A program made the translations under genes and the position numbers. Source: JANSWY01 sp965228955 (GTDB taxonomy: Bacteria > Bacteroidota > Bacteroidia > Cytophagales > Cyclobacteriaceae). From it: a stretch of 64,000 bases of DNA. Shown here piece after piece: positions 42,852 through 51,581 of the stretch (position 1 is the stretch's first letter; each line of letters starts with the position of its first letter). A model generated the notes under the pieces. It saw nothing but the letters and a program-made list of their open reading frames with translations, had not been told where the DNA came from and did not search any database. Where the stretch lies: NCBI GenBank assembly GCA_965228955.1, contig OZ245848.1, forward strand, positions 1,364,001-1,428,000. Reading direction: 5' to 3'.

Positions 42852-44087
42852 ATGAAAAAACTCATATTAAAACTCTCATTAGTTGTCATGTTCTCAGGTG
42901 CATGTTTATCCCAGAATCTTTCAAAGGAAGAATGGTTAGAGGATATCCAGTATCTAGATAAGAAGATTGAAAAGCAATTTGTGTCATTTGATCCAACAGT
43001 GAAATCAAACTTTAAAACCGAGATCGATCAATTGAAGAAGAAAGTTGGTGAACTTGAAGATTATCAAATCGCTTGCGAAATAATGCGTTTGATGTCGTTA
43101 CTGAAGGATGGTCACTCAGAGCTCAATATAGGCCATGCGAATGTTGGTTTCATCAAACTACCGTTGTTACTGTATTTCTTTGAGGATTCACTATATGTCA
43201 TTGCAGCCCATCAACAATATCAGCATTTGATAGGCAAGTCAATATCCCATTTCAATGGCATGGCAACCTCAAAAGTGTTTGCAACACTAAAAAAGAGAAT
43301 GTCTGCTGATAACGATATGGAATACCTTCATGCAGCACCAGGCTATTTGATTCTGCCAGAGTTATTGGAGTGTATTGGTGTATCTGATGATCCAGGTAAA
43401 GTGAAATTGTCTGTGGGTGGTGAAACCGTGGAGCTTGCAGGTATTCCAAGAGATCAATATAATAATGGTAAGTGGTCTACAACCCATAGTATTAATTCGA
43501 TAGAAAGACCATTATATCTTTCTGGCTATGATAAATACTATTGGCACAAGTATCTGGAAAGTGAAAAGGCTATGTATTTTAATTTTAGAAGAGTTAATAA
43601 TCAAAAAGGGAAAGAGTCCATTAAGAAGTACATCAAGAGACTATTTGACGAAATAGACCAGGTAAAACCGGAAAAACTGATCATTGATTTCAGACTTAAT
43701 AATGGAGGTAATTACGGCTTAAGTAGACCCTTAATTGATGCAATAGTGAAAAGACCATGGTTGAATCAGTCTGGTAAGATTTGGGTTGCTAATGGAAGAC
43801 GAACATTCTCCGCTGCTTCAGTTGCAACTATTTATTTAAAAACAGAGACGGAGGCAATCATAGTGGGAGAACCAGGCCGAACTCATCCTAACTGGTCTGA
43901 CAATAATGAATACATGAACCTGCCAAATAGTAATTACTTACTGGAATATACTACCAGAATAAAAGAGCACTGGCCTGAAAAGCCTGATTTGGACAGAATC
44001 CCTGTTGATGTTTACATACCACCTAGTTTTGAAGCATACCGATCGGGAGAAGATGTAGTGATGTCCTATATTTTGAAACAGCAATAA
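42852..44087 (+). CDS. Exported S41-family peptidase-like protein
   Basis: A 411-residue protein from ATG 42852 (MKKLILKLSLVVMFSGACLSQ, a signal peptide); the in-frame start at 42801 is discarded. The C-terminal half resembles the S41 (tail-specific protease) core: EKLIIDFRLNNGGNYGLSRP (about 280), then VANGRRTFSAASVATIYLK where Ser of TFSAA is the likely nucleophile, and EAIIVGEPGRTHPNW. No PDZ domain is seen. Such proteins are common in Cytophagales and mostly uncharacterised. Confidence 0.83.
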   Translation: MKKLILKLSLVVMFSGACLSQNLSKEEWLEDIQYLDKKIEKQFVSFDPTVKSNFKTEIDQLKKKVGELEDYQIACEIMRLMSLLKDGHSELNIGHANVGFIKLPLLLYFFEDSLYVIAAHQQYQHLIGKSISHFNGMATSKVFATLKKRMSADNDMEYLHAAPGYLILPELLECIGVSDDPGKVKLSVGGETVELAGIPRDQYNNGKWSTTHSINSIERPLYLSGYDKYYWHKYLESEKAMYFNFRRVNNQKGKESIKKYIKRLFDEIDQVKPEKLIIDFRLNNGGNYGLSRPLIDAIVKRPWLNQSGKIWVANGRRTFSAASVATIYLKTETEAIIVGEPGRTHPNWSDNNEYMNLPNSNYLLEYTTRIKEHWPEKPDLDRIPVDVYIPPSFEAYRSGEDVVMSYILKQQ

Positions 44088-44094
44088 ACAAAAA

Positions 44095-44119
44095 AAAGTC
44101 CTCACTCAGTGAGGACTTT
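44095..44119 (+). terminator. Bidirectional terminator
   Basis: AAAGTCCTCAC (44095-44105) and GTGAGGACTTT (44109-44119) form a perfect 11-bp hairpin between the convergent S41 gene and beta-barrel gene, preceded by seven A, so it works best for the minus-strand gene and moderately for the plus strand. Confidence 0.8.
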
Positions 44120-44141
44120 CTAAACGTTGTTGATTGGAAGT

Positions 44142-44696
44142 TTAGAATGCAAATCCTATTGCAAAATGTAACTCAGGAGAGAAACCTTCAAATAGGTCTT
44201 CACTTTCAAATGAATCGCCATCTCCTTCTTTTACATTTAGATTAAAGTCTGAATATTTTCCTCCGAATGCCAGGTCAATGATGAAGTTTTCATTTTTACC
44301 CATTAACCACTGCATACCAGCTTTAGCACCAGCTCTGTAAATGTTTAATGCTCCTTTGAAACCTGAGTCACCATCTTTTACTGTGAAGTTGTTGTACTTC
44401 ATGAATGGTGCTACATAAAATCCGTCCATGGCATTTTTGTTAACATAAAATCTGAATTCCGGTACAAGACCCAGTCCTGAGAAACTGTCTCCACTGTTGT
44501 TAAAACTGAAGTAAGAAACTCCTAACTGAGCTGAAGTTGATTCAGAAAATTTTCTTTCATAGTTTACTTTTCCCAACCCTACAATTAGTCCTAGAGGGTT
44601 TGCTTTAAATGCGTTGTTTTTACTTGAACCGTCTTGTGCAAATACTGCTGATGAACCAAGAATAAAAAGTGCGATAATTAATGTGAGTTTTTTCAT
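44142..44696 (-). CDS. Small outer-membrane beta-barrel protein
   Basis: A 184-residue protein with signal peptide MKKLTLIIALFILGSSAVFAQ. The mature part alternates hydrophobic and polar residues in eight or so strands (NPLGLIVGLGKVNYERKF, AQLGVSYFSF, PEFRFYVNKNAMDGFYVAPF, GAKAGMQWLMG) and ends LHFAIGFAF, an aromatic barrel C-terminus. It fits the OmpW/OmpX-like or DUF3575-like small barrels; substrate unknown. Confidence 0.8.
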   Translation of the reverse strand: MKKLTLIIALFILGSSAVFAQDGSSKNNAFKANPLGLIVGLGKVNYERKFSESTSAQLGVSYFSFNNSGDSFSGLGLVPEFRFYVNKNAMDGFYVAPFMKYNNFTVKDGDSGFKGALNIYRAGAKAGMQWLMGKNENFIIDLAFGGKYSDFNLNVKEGDGDSFESEDLFEGFSPELHFAIGFAF

Positions 44697-45068
44697 TGTG
44701 ATAATAAGTTATGTATTTTGTTTTTGATATCGGTCAATTTACAAATGGCGTGCCAAGAATTTCAGTGGTTGGAGAAATTATTCAATTATTTAATGAAAAA
44801 ATTCAATTGTCCTTTAGGTAATTCTTTTTTAAGTCGCAGAAAAACAGATTGTTATGTGTTTTTATTTTTTTGTAAAAAAAATATTCTTTTTTTGAAGGGC
44901 CCTGATTTTGGGACCTAATCTTGGAGGTAGTAATAATAATTGGAGCCCACCAATATACCTGTTCAACTCAAATTTTTCCTTTTCATCCTAACGAAAGCGT
45001 TGTATGCAATTAGTTTGAATAACTTGAATCTTATCAGCGGTAAACCTAAACCAATTCAACTATAAGCT
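44697..45068. other. Intergenic gap
   Basis: 372 bp, very AT-rich on the left (long T/A runs at 44860-44900). No gene or RNA that I can support; it should contain the divergent promoters of the beta-barrel and SiaC-like genes but neither shows an exact TAnnTTTG element. Confidence 0.45.
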
Positions 45069-45470
45069 ATGGTAGGAAATAATATTTCTCTAACCTCATT
45101 GGAAAAGAGTGAAAAAGGAAATGCAGGCACATATTCCTCAAACATCAGGACTGTATTAAGTCCGGATTTAAACCTTGCAATTATATCAGGAGATTTTTGT
45201 GATTCGAAATCAGTATCTCAGTTAGAAAGGCTATTGGAAAGCATCAAGGCCCATCTAATTACGTCAGATCAGCTAACAATTCACCTTGCTCTTCAGAAAG
45301 TGGACCAGGATGCGATTGGTTTGCTTGTAGATCTGATCAGGATTTTGAATATAGGGTCATTAATTGACAAAGTAATTTGCTTACATTGGGTTACTTCAGA
45401 TAACCCAGTTGTAAACAGGATAGGAGAGGAATTTCAAATGACATGTGCATTTGAATGGAAGAGCCAATAA
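45069..45470 (+). CDS. Small protein resembling SiaC/STAS-like regulators
   Basis: A 133-residue cytoplasmic protein without signal or TM. The pattern NIRTVLSPDLNLAIISGDFC, SVSQLERLLESIKAHL, LTIHLALQKVDQDAIGLLVD and DKVICLHWVTSDNPVVNRIG resembles the SiaC (DUF1987) fold: an ISG strand, a helix, a hydrophobic strand, a helix ending before a (C/N)W strand. SiaC proteins are phospho-switches in SiaABCD signalling. No partner phosphatase or kinase is nearby, so this remains a pattern-based guess. Confidence 0.5.
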   Translation: MVGNNISLTSLEKSEKGNAGTYSSNIRTVLSPDLNLAIISGDFCDSKSVSQLERLLESIKAHLITSDQLTIHLALQKVDQDAIGLLVDLIRILNIGSLIDKVICLHWVTSDNPVVNRIGEEFQMTCAFEWKSQ

Positions 45471-45496
45471 AAAAGGCTGACCAATCCAGTCAGCCT
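45468..45496 (-). terminator. Terminator of the minus-strand permease operon
   Basis: AGGCTGAC (45474-45481) and GTCAGCCT (45489-45496) form a perfect 8-bp hairpin. Read on the minus strand it is followed by TTTTTT, so it ends transcription from the permease gene 20 bp upstream. Confidence 0.82.
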
Positions 45497-45515
45497 GATT
45501 GTTGATGAATTGATT

Positions 45516-48113
45516 TCATTCTTTCCCAATGGAATCTACTGGATTAGCCCTTGCTGTAAATAATATCTTCGCTGAAACGGATATAAGTACTACAGCCAGA
45601 GCAATACCACCTCCAACTAGTAGATAACTTAATTTTACGGTTGTATGGTAAGCAAAAACATTGATTACTTTAAGTGCTACAATGTAGGTTGTGACTAGGC
45701 CAAGTACAGCTGCTATACTATACAATATCAGATATTCCTTAAGTAAAAGTCTGAATAAATTTGAAACACCTGCTCCTAGTACCTTCCGGATTGCAATCAT
45801 CTTTTGTTGCATTTTGGTTGAGTGGGAAACGAGACTATAAAGTCCTAGAGCAGCAAGGAAAATTGCCAGCACAGAAAAGAATACAAACATCTTACTTACA
45901 TTTCCTAATGTTTCAATATAGCTTCTGTCGAAATTATCTTCCAATAACTCAAATTGTATTGGTTCATTAGGGAAGGCATTATTAAATGTATTATTCAAAT
46001 AAGAAATGGTTTCTTCTCTATTTCCAGAAACTTTAACTGATATCAAGCTATAGTTTAGTCCTTGGTTTCTCACAACAAGTCCCATTGGTGGGATCTTCTT
46101 AAACATAGTGAAATCATTGAAGTCTTTTACCACACCAATTACATGGTATGTAGTGTTACCTGATTTCAATTGCTTACCAATTGCTTCATCCCAATTAAAA
46201 TACTCCTTCGTGGTTTCATTTACGATGATGCCATTTGAGATGTCAGTAGAAAATGATTTGTCAAAAGATCTTCCAGCCATAAGCTCCAAACCATATGTCT
46301 CTATGAAATCTGTGTCCACACGATGAATTCTCAGCTTCACATGTTCAGTTTCGTTGTTATCCTGCCATTCCACTTGCAAAGGATCACTTCCAAAATAGGG
46401 GCCTGATCCAGATAAACTTACGTTCTTGATGTTACTATTGGATAGTAGTTCCTGTTTGATAGATTTTAATTTTTCATCTGGATCACCATTACCCAACGTG
46501 ACATAAGTTCTGGCAAGATCAAATCTGTCAAATCCGATATCTCTTGTTTCCAAGAAACTAATTTGCTCAGCGATTAATATCGAAGTGAAAATTAATGGCA
46601 TAGCTATAAATAACTGAAAAGTAACAAGGAACTTTCGAGATATAGACTTTCTGCGCAGAGAGGAATTTCCCTGAATAAGAGCACTGATTTTGAGAGCTGA
46701 CAGATAAAGAGTAGGATACAAACCTGTAATTATTCCTCCCAGCAATGCAAATAAAAATACCTGACCAATAAATCCAGAACTGTTCATGATATCCAATTCC
46801 AGTGGCCTATTAACAATCAGGTTGTAATAGGGTAGGATGAGGAAAGTAAGACCAAGTGCCAATACAAATCCAATAAGAGCGACAAGCAGTCCCTCTATCA
46901 TAAATTGAATAGCGAAGCTACCTCTGGAACCACCCATCACTTTCTTAATGCCAATCTCCAGTTCTCTGTTGATTAATTCAGCAGAGGTGGAGTTCATGTA
47001 GTTTAAAGCAGTGATTAAGCTGGTAAATATTAGCACTATATAGAAGAGGTATATGATAGTTTTAGTACTACCTTTTCCTATTCCCCCTCGTACTTTTGAA
47101 GTGTCAAGATATACATCTGATAATGGCCTTAGTGAAAGTGTTTCAGTTTGATATGAATTTGGTTCAATGTGCTTATCCAGGAATTTTGAAACACGAGCAT
47201 CTACCAGGGATGCAGTAGCGTTTTTTCGAAGCTGAATATAGCAAACACTTCCTCTTGAATCCCATGTTTTAAGATTGTAATTATGTAATCGGGTAATGGT
47301 GCTGAAACTTAGAATATAATCCATCACAAGGTGTGAATTATGTCGATAATCCTCAAAAACTCCAGTGACTACCGCATCTAGTTCTTTATTCAAATTGATC
47401 GTCTTGCCTAAATATTGGCCGTTCGGAAAATATTTATGAGCCAGAGTCTTAGAAAGAATAATGCTTGAAGGATTTTGTAGAGCGGTTGTTTGATCACCTT
47501 CCAGAAGTTCTATTTCAAACATTTGTAAGAATCCATTATCCGCAAATAAGCCATTTTTTTCATGCACAACTTGTTCTCCTAAGACCATGTAATCCGCAGT
47601 TTTTCTCAAGTTGACAGCTGATTTAATTTCTGGTACTGTTGCTACCAGTTCATTTGCCAAAGGGTAGGGGGTATTATCCCATGTTTCCTGAATTTTTTCA
47701 CTTTTAAATTCCGTTTCAACTCTGTAAATATTTGGGTTAAAAGAATCGTACGAGGTTTCATATTTGATATAAAGTAACATAAGCATGATTGATACCAATC
47801 CAATGGTCAATCCACTGATGTTAATAAGTGAATGGGTGCGGTTACGATACAGCCTTCTGATCGCAACCAGGAAATTGAGTTTTGACATACCTAAATAATT
47901 GAGTTTGAGACCTGAGTAAAGAAATCTTATCATCCTGGGACGAAAGAGTTTCAAGACTTCACTAGTAAATATCCTACGGGCTTTTTTAATGCCTTTTTCC
48001 TCCACATTTTCATAAAAGAACTCCAACAAATCTCCTTCAATGTGATACCGCAAATCCCTGCGACAAAACCATCTGAAGAATTGAAGTACTAACCGTGGAG
48101 GTTTAGGATTCAA
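45516..48113 (-). CDS. FtsX/MacB-type permease with prefix domain (copy 2)
   Basis: An 865-residue permease. The prefix domain (1-80) begins MNPKPPRLVLQFFRWFCRRD and includes IEGDLLEFFYENVEEKG. TM1 (about 94-114) is followed by a MacB-like periplasmic domain, three TM helices with LINRELEIGIKKVMGGSRGS, TM5 near 490, a second periplasmic domain, and three C-terminal helices with KMIAIRKVLGAGVSNLFRLL. No ATPase is adjacent. The start overlaps the padR stop by 4 bp. Substrate unknown; likely a lipoprotein, lipid or peptide exporter component by family analogy. Confidence 0.88.
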   Translation of the reverse strand: MNPKPPRLVLQFFRWFCRRDLRYHIEGDLLEFFYENVEEKGIKKARRIFTSEVLKLFRPRMIRFLYSGLKLNYLGMSKLNFLVAIRRLYRNRTHSLINISGLTIGLVSIMLMLLYIKYETSYDSFNPNIYRVETEFKSEKIQETWDNTPYPLANELVATVPEIKSAVNLRKTADYMVLGEQVVHEKNGLFADNGFLQMFEIELLEGDQTTALQNPSSIILSKTLAHKYFPNGQYLGKTINLNKELDAVVTGVFEDYRHNSHLVMDYILSFSTITRLHNYNLKTWDSRGSVCYIQLRKNATASLVDARVSKFLDKHIEPNSYQTETLSLRPLSDVYLDTSKVRGGIGKGSTKTIIYLFYIVLIFTSLITALNYMNSTSAELINRELEIGIKKVMGGSRGSFAIQFMIEGLLVALIGFVLALGLTFLILPYYNLIVNRPLELDIMNSSGFIGQVFLFALLGGIITGLYPTLYLSALKISALIQGNSSLRRKSISRKFLVTFQLFIAMPLIFTSILIAEQISFLETRDIGFDRFDLARTYVTLGNGDPDEKLKSIKQELLSNSNIKNVSLSGSGPYFGSDPLQVEWQDNNETEHVKLRIHRVDTDFIETYGLELMAGRSFDKSFSTDISNGIIVNETTKEYFNWDEAIGKQLKSGNTTYHVIGVVKDFNDFTMFKKIPPMGLVVRNQGLNYSLISVKVSGNREETISYLNNTFNNAFPNEPIQFELLEDNFDRSYIETLGNVSKMFVFFSVLAIFLAALGLYSLVSHSTKMQQKMIAIRKVLGAGVSNLFRLLLKEYLILYSIAAVLGLVTTYIVALKVINVFAYHTTVKLSYLLVGGGIALAVVLISVSAKILFTARANPVDSIGKE

Positions 48114-48454
48114 ATCGATGAGAATTTAAGCTCAAGGATTACCTGTGGAATAGAATCCCACAATTGATTCCTCATTTCCTTAGTACTTTCAAGTGCGTTC
48201 TTACCAGCAACTGTGATCTGGAAATACCTTTTAGGTCTTCCTCCGCGTTCGTTAGTTACTTCTCCATCTTGCGATGTTAGATAACCTTTTTTTTGAAGTC
48301 TGTCAAGGCAAGATTGCAAAGCACCAATACTTACCTTTCTATCCATTTTAGTTTCAATCTCCTTTCTAATTGAAACACCATAAGCCTGACCATGTAGAAT
48401 AGCCACTGTGAGTAATACTACCTCTTCGAATTCACCAATTTGATACTTTCCCAT
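48110..48454 (-). CDS. PadR family transcriptional regulator (copy 2)
   Basis: A 114-residue winged-helix regulator: YQIGEFEEVVLLTVAILHGQAYG, VSIGALQSCLDRLQKKGYLT and ERGGRPKRYFQIT are the family motifs. It overlaps its permease by 4 bp. Paired direct repeats upstream (48461-48528) suggest autoregulation. Confidence 0.92.
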   Translation of the reverse strand: MGKYQIGEFEEVVLLTVAILHGQAYGVSIRKEIETKMDRKVSIGALQSCLDRLQKKGYLTSQDGEVTNERGGRPKRYFQITVAGKNALESTKEMRNQLWDSIPQVILELKFSSI

Positions 48455-48460
48455 AGTTTA

Positions 48461-48528
48461 TTCCTATTTGAAGTATTGCAATTATAAGGAGTATATAGGT
48501 TAATTCCTAATTGAAGTATTGGTAATTA
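48461..48528 (-). promoter_or_regulatory. Paired direct repeats and -7 box before padR (copy 2)
   Basis: On the plus strand TTCCTATTTGAAGTATTGC (48461-48479) and TTCCTAATTGAAGTATTGG (48504-48522) repeat with a 43-bp period and share ATTA further on. Reading the minus strand, TATAATTG (48486-48479; one mismatch to TAnnTTTG) directly abuts the gene-proximal repeat, exactly as in padR copy 1. Confidence 0.5.
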
Positions 48529-48541
48529 ATATTGGAGCTGT

Positions 48542-51154
48542 CTACTCAGCCCTCAAAACGTTTGCTGGATTTGTGTTTGCGGCTTTTAAAGTCTGGTGAC
48601 TGATTGTTGCAATAGCAACTAATAGCAGGGCTAACCCGGCCGTAATACTTATCCACCATGGCATGTCGATTCTGTAGGAGAAATTATCCAGCCATAGTTG
48701 GCCAAGAAAATATATCAAAGGCCAGGCAATCAAATTTGCTATTAGTATTAGTGCCAGAAACTTTTTGGACAATACAAGTAGTATTTCCATAGATGATGCA
48801 CCTAATACTTTACGTATTCCTACTTCCTTGGTCTTAGCCTGAATGGAGAAAGCGACAAGTCCGTATAATCCCATACAAGCCAAAATCATTGCAAGACCAC
48901 TAAATAGGTTGGTGAGCTTAGATAATTTTTCTTCCTGAATGTATAGATTTTGTATTCCGTCATTCAAGAAACTGACCTCAAAAGGGGAGGACTCCACTAC
49001 GCTATGCCAATTCTTTTCCAAAATTCTTAAGGTTTCTGGTAAGTCACCTGGAGCAACTTTTACGAGCATTAATTCAGTCGTTGTAAACGGCATCACAATA
49101 GCCATTGGAGATATTTTGGCATGCAATGAGTTAAAATGAAAATCTCTAACTACCCCAATAACCTTTCTTTCCTGACCCGTGAAATTGAGTCTGGTTCCGA
49201 TAGGGTTCTTTAACTCCATTAGCTCTACAGCAGTTTCATTTAAGATGATTGCTGAAGAATCAGTAGGAAAGTCTTTGGAAAAATAACGACCTTCAACTAA
49301 TTGTATATTTGTTAGATCCAAGAAATCGTGATCAGTTTGATAATAAGCCAATTGGAAAGCCTCATCCTCAGGTGCTCCAGATAATCGTGCAGGCCCTGAC
49401 GCACTTCCTCCATCAAAACTATGACTGCTCATCGAAACATGGACTACTTGAGGGTTTTGTAGGAACTGATCCTTTAGAGCATGATAGTATTTGGCCATGT
49501 CCTCCCTTAGTACCTTTATTTGAAGGATGTTTTCCTTCTCAAATCCTAGATCTTTGTTTTGAATGAATTTTATCTGCGACAAGATTAAGAAGCTTCCTGC
49601 GATCAGCACTACGGAAATTACAAATTGAAAGACCATCAAGCTATTTCTGAGCAGTAGACCCATCCTCCCGGTTTTTAGATTGCCTTTCAAAGCAACTATT
49701 GGACTAAACCCAGAAAGAATCACCGATGGATATAATCCAGAAAGAATACCAATGATTAATGAGATTAATCCGAATATCGGAATTAAATACAGAAATGATT
49801 CAATGTCAGGTAATGCTAGACCAAGCTGCCTTTCAAGATATGGCTGTAAGGCTAAAACAATACAGGTTGCAAGTACCAGACTAATTGTGCTTACAACTTG
49901 TGACTCCACTAAAAATTGAGTGAATATTCTTGATCGAGCAGCGCCCATTGTTTTTCTTAATCCAATTTCTTTACCACGCCCCAAGGAGAGTGCAGTGGAC
50001 AAATTCGTGAAATTGAACCCAGCCATGACCAAAATAAGTACTGCAATAACCATAAGACTATAAATAGTTGATTTATTGCCTGTCCTAATACATTCACCGA
50101 CGTTAGTAAAATGATTTGATCCAAGGTAAATAGATGACAAGGGCTGGAGCTCTGCTTTAACAGAAATATTGGCTCTGTTAAAATTTTCTTTGTAAAGTTT
50201 TACAATTTGCTCGTTGATGTTTGCTACATCTGTTTGTGATGACACCAGAGCATAAGTATGAAAGCCCGCCCAACTCCAACTGTTTAAGTCCGCCAGATAG
50301 CCATCAGGAACTACAAAAGTTTCAAAGGACATAAGCATATCAAATGTGATATGAGAGTTGCCAGGAATTGAATTTAATACACCTGTAACAAGGAGACTTT
50401 TATTATTATCCAGTGTAACCGTTTGTCCCATAGGGTTATCCTTCCCAAAGTATTTTAATGCCATTTCTTCGGTCATAACAAGGGAATTGGGAGAACTTAG
50501 AGCAGAAGCTTTGTCTCCATATTTTAGCTCAAAATCAAAGATTTCAAGAAACGATGAATCAGCATAAAATACGTTCCCCTGATTGAAAATTCTATTACCT
50601 ACTGCATAGGTATGATCATCCGCATATCTGAGTCGGGTGACTTTTTCGATACCCGCTACATTACTCCTGATACCTGGAGCAAGTGCGGGCGGAGTTCTTG
50701 CCCAAAATATATTGCCTGATGACCTTTCGAAAGTATTGGTAACTCTGTAGATTCTGTCGTATTTGGTATGGAACTGGTCAACAGATAGTTCATTTTTCAC
50801 AAAAAAGAATATCACCATAAAGCTAGCCAGACCAATAGCCAGGCCCAATGTATTGATAGTAGCATACGCCTTGTTATTCCAAAGGCCTCTAAGGGTAACT
50901 AAAAGGTAATTTCTGATCATTGCAAGGTTGTTTGATTGAGTTGCTGAGTTTTGGTTCCTGGACAATGTAAAGCGATTGATAAATCGAATTACATCAAGCC
51001 AATAATTCACATTTGACTTGAAGCGTCCTTTGTCTTTATATTGAGCACAATAATTTTCATGCAAGTCTCCAAGAATTGTTTCGGATAGCCGATCATTACA
51101 ATACCATCTGAAAAACCTGTCAGCCAGTTTCGGAGGAGTAGGAGACTGCTTCAT
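48542..51154 (-). CDS. FtsX/MacB-type permease with prefix domain (copy 3)
   Basis: An 870-residue permease with the same plan as the copies at 3628 and 45516: prefix domain MKQSPTPPKLADRFFRWYCN to about residue 85 (ILGDLHENYCAQYKDKG), TM1 about 100-120, MacB-like periplasmic domain, and a three-TM block with GRGKEIGLRKTMGAARSRIF. A second TM-periplasm unit and three C-terminal helices with TKEVGIRKVLGASSMEILLV follow, ending TLKAANTNPANVLRAE. It lies 87 bp upstream of padR copy 2. No ATPase is adjacent. Confidence 0.88.
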   Translation of the reverse strand: MKQSPTPPKLADRFFRWYCNDRLSETILGDLHENYCAQYKDKGRFKSNVNYWLDVIRFINRFTLSRNQNSATQSNNLAMIRNYLLVTLRGLWNNKAYATINTLGLAIGLASFMVIFFFVKNELSVDQFHTKYDRIYRVTNTFERSSGNIFWARTPPALAPGIRSNVAGIEKVTRLRYADDHTYAVGNRIFNQGNVFYADSSFLEIFDFELKYGDKASALSSPNSLVMTEEMALKYFGKDNPMGQTVTLDNNKSLLVTGVLNSIPGNSHITFDMLMSFETFVVPDGYLADLNSWSWAGFHTYALVSSQTDVANINEQIVKLYKENFNRANISVKAELQPLSSIYLGSNHFTNVGECIRTGNKSTIYSLMVIAVLILVMAGFNFTNLSTALSLGRGKEIGLRKTMGAARSRIFTQFLVESQVVSTISLVLATCIVLALQPYLERQLGLALPDIESFLYLIPIFGLISLIIGILSGLYPSVILSGFSPIVALKGNLKTGRMGLLLRNSLMVFQFVISVVLIAGSFLILSQIKFIQNKDLGFEKENILQIKVLREDMAKYYHALKDQFLQNPQVVHVSMSSHSFDGGSASGPARLSGAPEDEAFQLAYYQTDHDFLDLTNIQLVEGRYFSKDFPTDSSAIILNETAVELMELKNPIGTRLNFTGQERKVIGVVRDFHFNSLHAKISPMAIVMPFTTTELMLVKVAPGDLPETLRILEKNWHSVVESSPFEVSFLNDGIQNLYIQEEKLSKLTNLFSGLAMILACMGLYGLVAFSIQAKTKEVGIRKVLGASSMEILLVLSKKFLALILIANLIAWPLIYFLGQLWLDNFSYRIDMPWWISITAGLALLLVAIATISHQTLKAANTNPANVLRAE

Positions 51155-51480
51155 AGTTTTCCAATGACTAATTCAGGAATCAAATCCCACAGTTGGTTTC
51201 GAGCTTCTCGGGACTCTTTCAGGGCAGATTTACCCGTTGCAGTTATGCTGAAAAATCGCTTTCTACGTCCTCCTCTTTCGGCAGTAGCTCCACCAATAGA
51301 AGATTGAACAAAACCTTTTTCTTCCAACCGATAAAGTGCTGTATGTACACTACTCATAGTGACCTTACGATTAAGCTTCTCTATGATAGCATTGGTTATA
51401 GACAAGCCATAAGCTTCATTATTTTGAGCAGCCACCAAAAGAAGTACGATTTCTTCAAATTCTCCAAGGGTGTATTTCAT
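51151..51480 (-). CDS. PadR family transcriptional regulator (copy 3)
   Basis: A 109-residue PadR protein: YTLGEFEEIVLLLVAAQNNE, KVTMSSVHTALYRLEEKGFV and ERGGRRKRFFSIT. It overlaps permease copy 3 by 4 bp. Upstream (51481-51581) a TACATTTG element reads on the minus strand about 30 bp before the start; the paired repeats seen before copies 1 and 2 are not obvious here. Confidence 0.92.
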   Translation of the reverse strand: MKYTLGEFEEIVLLLVAAQNNEAYGLSITNAIIEKLNRKVTMSSVHTALYRLEEKGFVQSSIGGATAERGGRRKRFFSITATGKSALKESREARNQLWDLIPELVIGKL

Positions 51481-51581
51481 TGTAATTATTATTTACCCAA
51501 ATGTAAAAGATATGGTTAGAACGATGAAAAAGTACAAAAGGTTATATAGTGTCTGTTTTTTGCTGGGGTATATTCAGATTG

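Noticed and set aside
44860..44930. Possible hairpin around GGGCCC upstream of the SiaC-like gene
   Set aside because: The arms do not pair beyond the self-complementary GGGCCC; no structure with a function could be supported.
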